From positions 1 to 7,551 of the forward strand of contig JAJFHI010000344.1 of NCBI GenBank assembly GCA_021775715.1: a DNA stretch of 7,551 nt, in the 5' to 3' direction. Under the pieces are notes generated by a model that saw nothing but the letters and a program-made list of their open reading frames with translations, was not told the DNA's origin and did no database searches. Source of the DNA: Hyphomicrobiaceae bacterium. Lineage in GTDB: Bacteria; Pseudomonadota; Alphaproteobacteria; Rhizobiales; Hyphomicrobiaceae. Shown here in pieces: positions 5,541 through 7,551 of the stretch (positions are counted from its first letter, which is position 1; every line of letters starts with the position of its first letter). The translations under genes and the position numbers were made by a program.

Positions 5541-6488
5541 ATGAAACCAACGCTCAGCATGACCCCTATGCTCGACCGGATGAGCCATCTGCGCGGCCAG
5601 CCGGACAAGATTGCGAACATCATGCACTCAGTCCAAAGCCGGTTCCTGATTGTCATCGACGGACGCCCGGTGATTTCGTCTAACGTCGATCGAACCGAGG
5701 CCAGCCTCAAATGGCAACGTTGGGAAACGGTCGCATCTTTTATCGCCAATGGCGCCAACTGGGCATTCCTTGGACGTGAGGCGAAAAGCGGCGAAACGTT
5801 CTTTGCGGTTTTTCTCACCGGGCTCCATGTGCCACCATCCGGCGCTCCAGAGCTGGCAACCGATACACCCTTCTCGCCCGCCGTCGATTTACGGTCCCTG
5901 GCAACGCAAGGTGTCATTACGCCTGAAGAACAATCGCTCGCCGGTCAGGCGACCGCGTTGGCCAACTGGCACATCAACTCGCGGTGTTGCGGTCGCTGTG
6001 GCGCCAAGACACGCAGCGACAACGCAGGTTGGCGACGCACTTGCTGGTCGTGCGGACGCACGGCGTTTCCGCGCATGGATCCGGCCGTGATTATGCTCGT
6101 CACGGACGGAGCGCGCGCCGTCCTGGCACACGAGGCGCGATTTCCGGAAAACATGTACTCAACCTTGGCAGGCTTTGTTGAGCCAGGTGACGACGTTGCA
6201 CATGCTGTACGCCGAGAGACTTTTGAGGAAGTCGGCCTGACGGTTGGCCGCGTTGAATTTCTCGGCGCACAACCCTGGCCATTTCCGCACACGTTGATGC
6301 TTGGGTGTCTGGCGCATGCCGAGTCTGCTGATCTCAGCCCCGACCCTACAGAAATCGAAGATGCACGCTGGTTTTCGCGCGCCGACCTGAAGCAGATGAA
6401 CAACAAGACCCACCCAGACGGGTTGTGGTTTCCAGGCGCGCAATCCATTGCGTACGCTTTGATCATGCACTTCCTGAATAACGTTTAG
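5541..6488 (+). CDS. nudC: NAD(+)/NADH diphosphatase (NudC-type Nudix hydrolase)
   Basis: Cytosolic Nudix enzyme that splits NAD(H) into NMN(H) and AMP; members of this family also remove NAD caps from RNA. From the ATG at 5541 it has 315 residues. An N-terminal Nudix-like domain (about 10-135) precedes a zinc ribbon with C150, C153, C168 and C171 (plus C149) and the catalytic Nudix domain from about 176. The Nudix box runs 211-233 with 'RRETFEEVGL', keeping the metal-binding REUXEE core, but the first glutamate of GX5E is an aspartate (D217). The NADH-specific signature reads 'AQPWPFPHTLM' (243-253), with A for the usual S. I chose 5541 because AGG sits about 7 bases upstream and the family N-terminus begins near here; an upstream ATG at 5427 would add 38 Cys/Trp-containing residues unlike the family. 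It diverges from ffs. Confidence 0.93.
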   Translation: MKPTLSMTPMLDRMSHLRGQPDKIANIMHSVQSRFLIVIDGRPVISSNVDRTEASLKWQRWETVASFIANGANWAFLGREAKSGETFFAVFLTGLHVPPSGAPELATDTPFSPAVDLRSLATQGVITPEEQSLAGQATALANWHINSRCCGRCGAKTRSDNAGWRRTCWSCGRTAFPRMDPAVIMLVTDGARAVLAHEARFPENMYSTLAGFVEPGDDVAHAVRRETFEEVGLTVGRVEFLGAQPWPFPHTLMLGCLAHAESADLSPDPTEIEDARWFSRADLKQMNNKTHPDGLWFPGAQSIAYALIMHFLNNV

Positions 6489-6653
6489 ATAATGATGACG
6501 TTTGGACAATAGCGACACAGCCTCCTGTGGGTCGCGACAACATGAACCGGTCAACGCGACAAGTCGCGCTAGATCGATCTTCGGTCGGTCCATGCTAGCT
6601 TGCGCCTCCATAGCGATGCATGAAATCTGCATCCACAACGGAGACTAAGCCGA

Positions 6654-7289
6654 ATGACCGAACGGCCAAGTGCACTGAAACTTATTCAATTGGGACTTTG
6701 GGGTGCTGTTGTCATCGTCGCCATTGTTGGCGGTGCGCTTTACATGTTTAAGGGAATGAACCCGACACAAAGAGTTGCAGAACTGCCCGGCGCGATCACA
6801 ATTGGTGGACCCTTTAAACTGACGAGCCACAAGGGCGCGGCATTCGACAGCGAAAGCCTCAAGGGCAAACCCTATCTAGTGTTTTTTGGCTTCACGCATT
6901 GCCCGGACATCTGCCCGACGACATTGCTGGACGTCACAAACCAAATGAAGGACCTCGGCGACGACGGCCGTGAGCTGAGAGCTTTGTTTGTCACTGTGGA
7001 TCCCGCACGCGACACACCCGAACATTTGGCCAAGTATCTCGAATCATTCGATCCGCGGATCATCGGGCTGACAGGAACAGATCCCGAGATCAAACACGTC
7101 GCCGGGTTGTATCGTGCAATGTATGAAAAAGCCCCAACGGACAATGACGCCGCGCCTGACGAGTATTCAATGAACCATACCGCAACCGTCTATCTGGTTG
7201 ATCGCAAAGGCCGGTTTGCGGGCACACTCGACTTCCAGGAAAAACCAGACGTGCGTGTTCGAAAACTGAAACGTTTGCTTGATGGCTAG
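6654..7289 (+). CDS. SCO1/SenC/PrrC family copper chaperone
   Basis: Membrane-anchored thioredoxin-fold protein that delivers copper to, or reduces cysteines of, the CuA site of cytochrome c oxidase. The 211 residues begin with a short cytoplasmic segment and one membrane helix (about 12-33), leaving the rest in the periplasm. The copper ligands are all present: C83 and C87 in 'THCPDICPTT' and H175 in 'YSMNHTATVYLVD'. 'VTVDPARDTPEHL' (113-125) is the other family motif. ATG 6654 has GGAG about 10 bases upstream. It follows nudC by 165 bases that hold only weak hairpins (for example 6615-6633), so it may have its own promoter. No cytochrome oxidase gene lies in the window, so the partner oxidase is not known. 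Confidence 0.95.
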   Translation: MTERPSALKLIQLGLWGAVVIVAIVGGALYMFKGMNPTQRVAELPGAITIGGPFKLTSHKGAAFDSESLKGKPYLVFFGFTHCPDICPTTLLDVTNQMKDLGDDGRELRALFVTVDPARDTPEHLAKYLESFDPRIIGLTGTDPEIKHVAGLYRAMYEKAPTDNDAAPDEYSMNHTATVYLVDRKGRFAGTLDFQEKPDVRVRKLKRLLDG

Positions 7290-7301
7290 ATCAACCGCAC
7301 C

Positions 7302-7551
7302 CTAAACACACCGTCCGCCGTCGACCTCCATGGCAACGCCGGTTACGAACTCGGACGCTGGATCGGCAAAAAACAACGCAGCATTCGCAATGTCGGACGG
7401 CTTCGACATCCGGCCGAGGGGAATTCCCGCGACGAACTTGGCGCGGTTTTCCGGTGTGTCGGGCAGTCCCATGAACTGTTCCAGCATGCCCGTCTCACCC
7501 ATGACAGGGTTGATCGCATTGACGCGAATGTTGTCGGGCGCAAGCTCGACA
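7302..7551 (-). CDS. Short-chain dehydrogenase/reductase, partial (C-terminal 82 residues)
   Basis: NAD(P)-dependent oxidoreductase of the classical SDR family; the substrate cannot be told. Only the C-terminal 82 codons plus the stop are inside the window; the Rossmann-fold cofactor motif and the Tyr-x-x-x-Lys catalytic pair lie beyond the right edge. What is visible is diagnostic: 'LAPDNIRVNAINPV' just after the catalytic helix, the variable substrate loop 'GETGMLEQFMGLPD', 'GIPLGRMSKPSDIANAALFFADPAS' and the ending 'FVTGVAMEVDGGRCV'. The gene converges on the SCO gene with 12 bases between the stop codons and no obvious terminator. An internal ATG at 7502 is within the conserved core and is not the true start. 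Confidence 0.93.
   Translation of the reverse strand, partial: VELAPDNIRVNAINPVMGETGMLEQFMGLPDTPENRAKFVAGIPLGRMSKPSDIANAALFFADPASEFVTGVAMEVDGGRCV

Noticed and set aside
5173..5917. Long minus-strand frames overlapping ffs and nudC (125 and 212 codons)
   Set aside because: They cross the SRP RNA gene and run opposite a clear NudC coding region; the translations show no family features.
6507..6570. Hairpins with GCGAC/GTCGC arms after nudC as an intrinsic terminator
   Set aside because: The stems are short or bulged and are not followed by a T-run, so termination here is not supported.

Overview
The window looks like chromosomal DNA from an alphaproteobacterium. I base this on the minus-strand order ffs (SRP RNA) - dnaX - ybaB - recR, which is common in that class, on a DnaX without the usual zinc-binding cysteines, and on a moderately GC-rich base composition. 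I cannot name a genus. No insertion sequence, CRISPR array, integrase or complete tRNA gene was seen.

Layout from left to right. Positions 1-1167 (minus) hold most of a MATE-family multidrug/Na+ or H+ antiporter that runs off the left edge. Positions 1304-1909 (minus) are recR. A 361-base divergent intergenic region (1910-2270) has several overlapping dyads. Positions 2271-2780 (plus) encode a 169-residue protein that joins an N-terminal ribbon-helix-helix (CopG/MetJ-like) DNA-binding domain to a complete 113-residue P-II (GlnB/GlnK-type) nitrogen signalling protein. A perfect 12-bp hairpin follows it. Then come ybaB (2959-3279, minus), dnaX (3343-5133, minus) and the small SRP RNA gene (about 5249-5340, minus) with a convincing promoter. 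On the other side, nudC (5541-6488, plus) and a SCO1/SenC copper chaperone (6654-7289, plus) point rightward. The 3' end of a short-chain dehydrogenase/reductase gene (7302 to the right edge, minus) converges on the SCO gene.

How the genes fit together. dnaX (clamp loader), ybaB (nucleoid-associated protein) and recR (recombination mediator) form a replication/repair group read leftward from the ffs promoter side, and the MATE gene follows recR in the same direction. The P-II gene interrupts this group between ybaB and recR and is on the opposite strand. NudC, SCO and the SDR look like unrelated housekeeping or metabolic neighbours.

The item most worth a second look is the RHH-P-II fusion. 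It could tie a 2-oxoglutarate/ATP/uridylylation sensor directly to DNA binding. It also carries a strong internal Shine-Dalgarno sequence and ATG exactly at the canonical P-II start, so one gene may make both a DNA-binding fusion and a free P-II subunit. Overlapping inverted repeats upstream are candidate operators for autoregulation; that last step is inference only.
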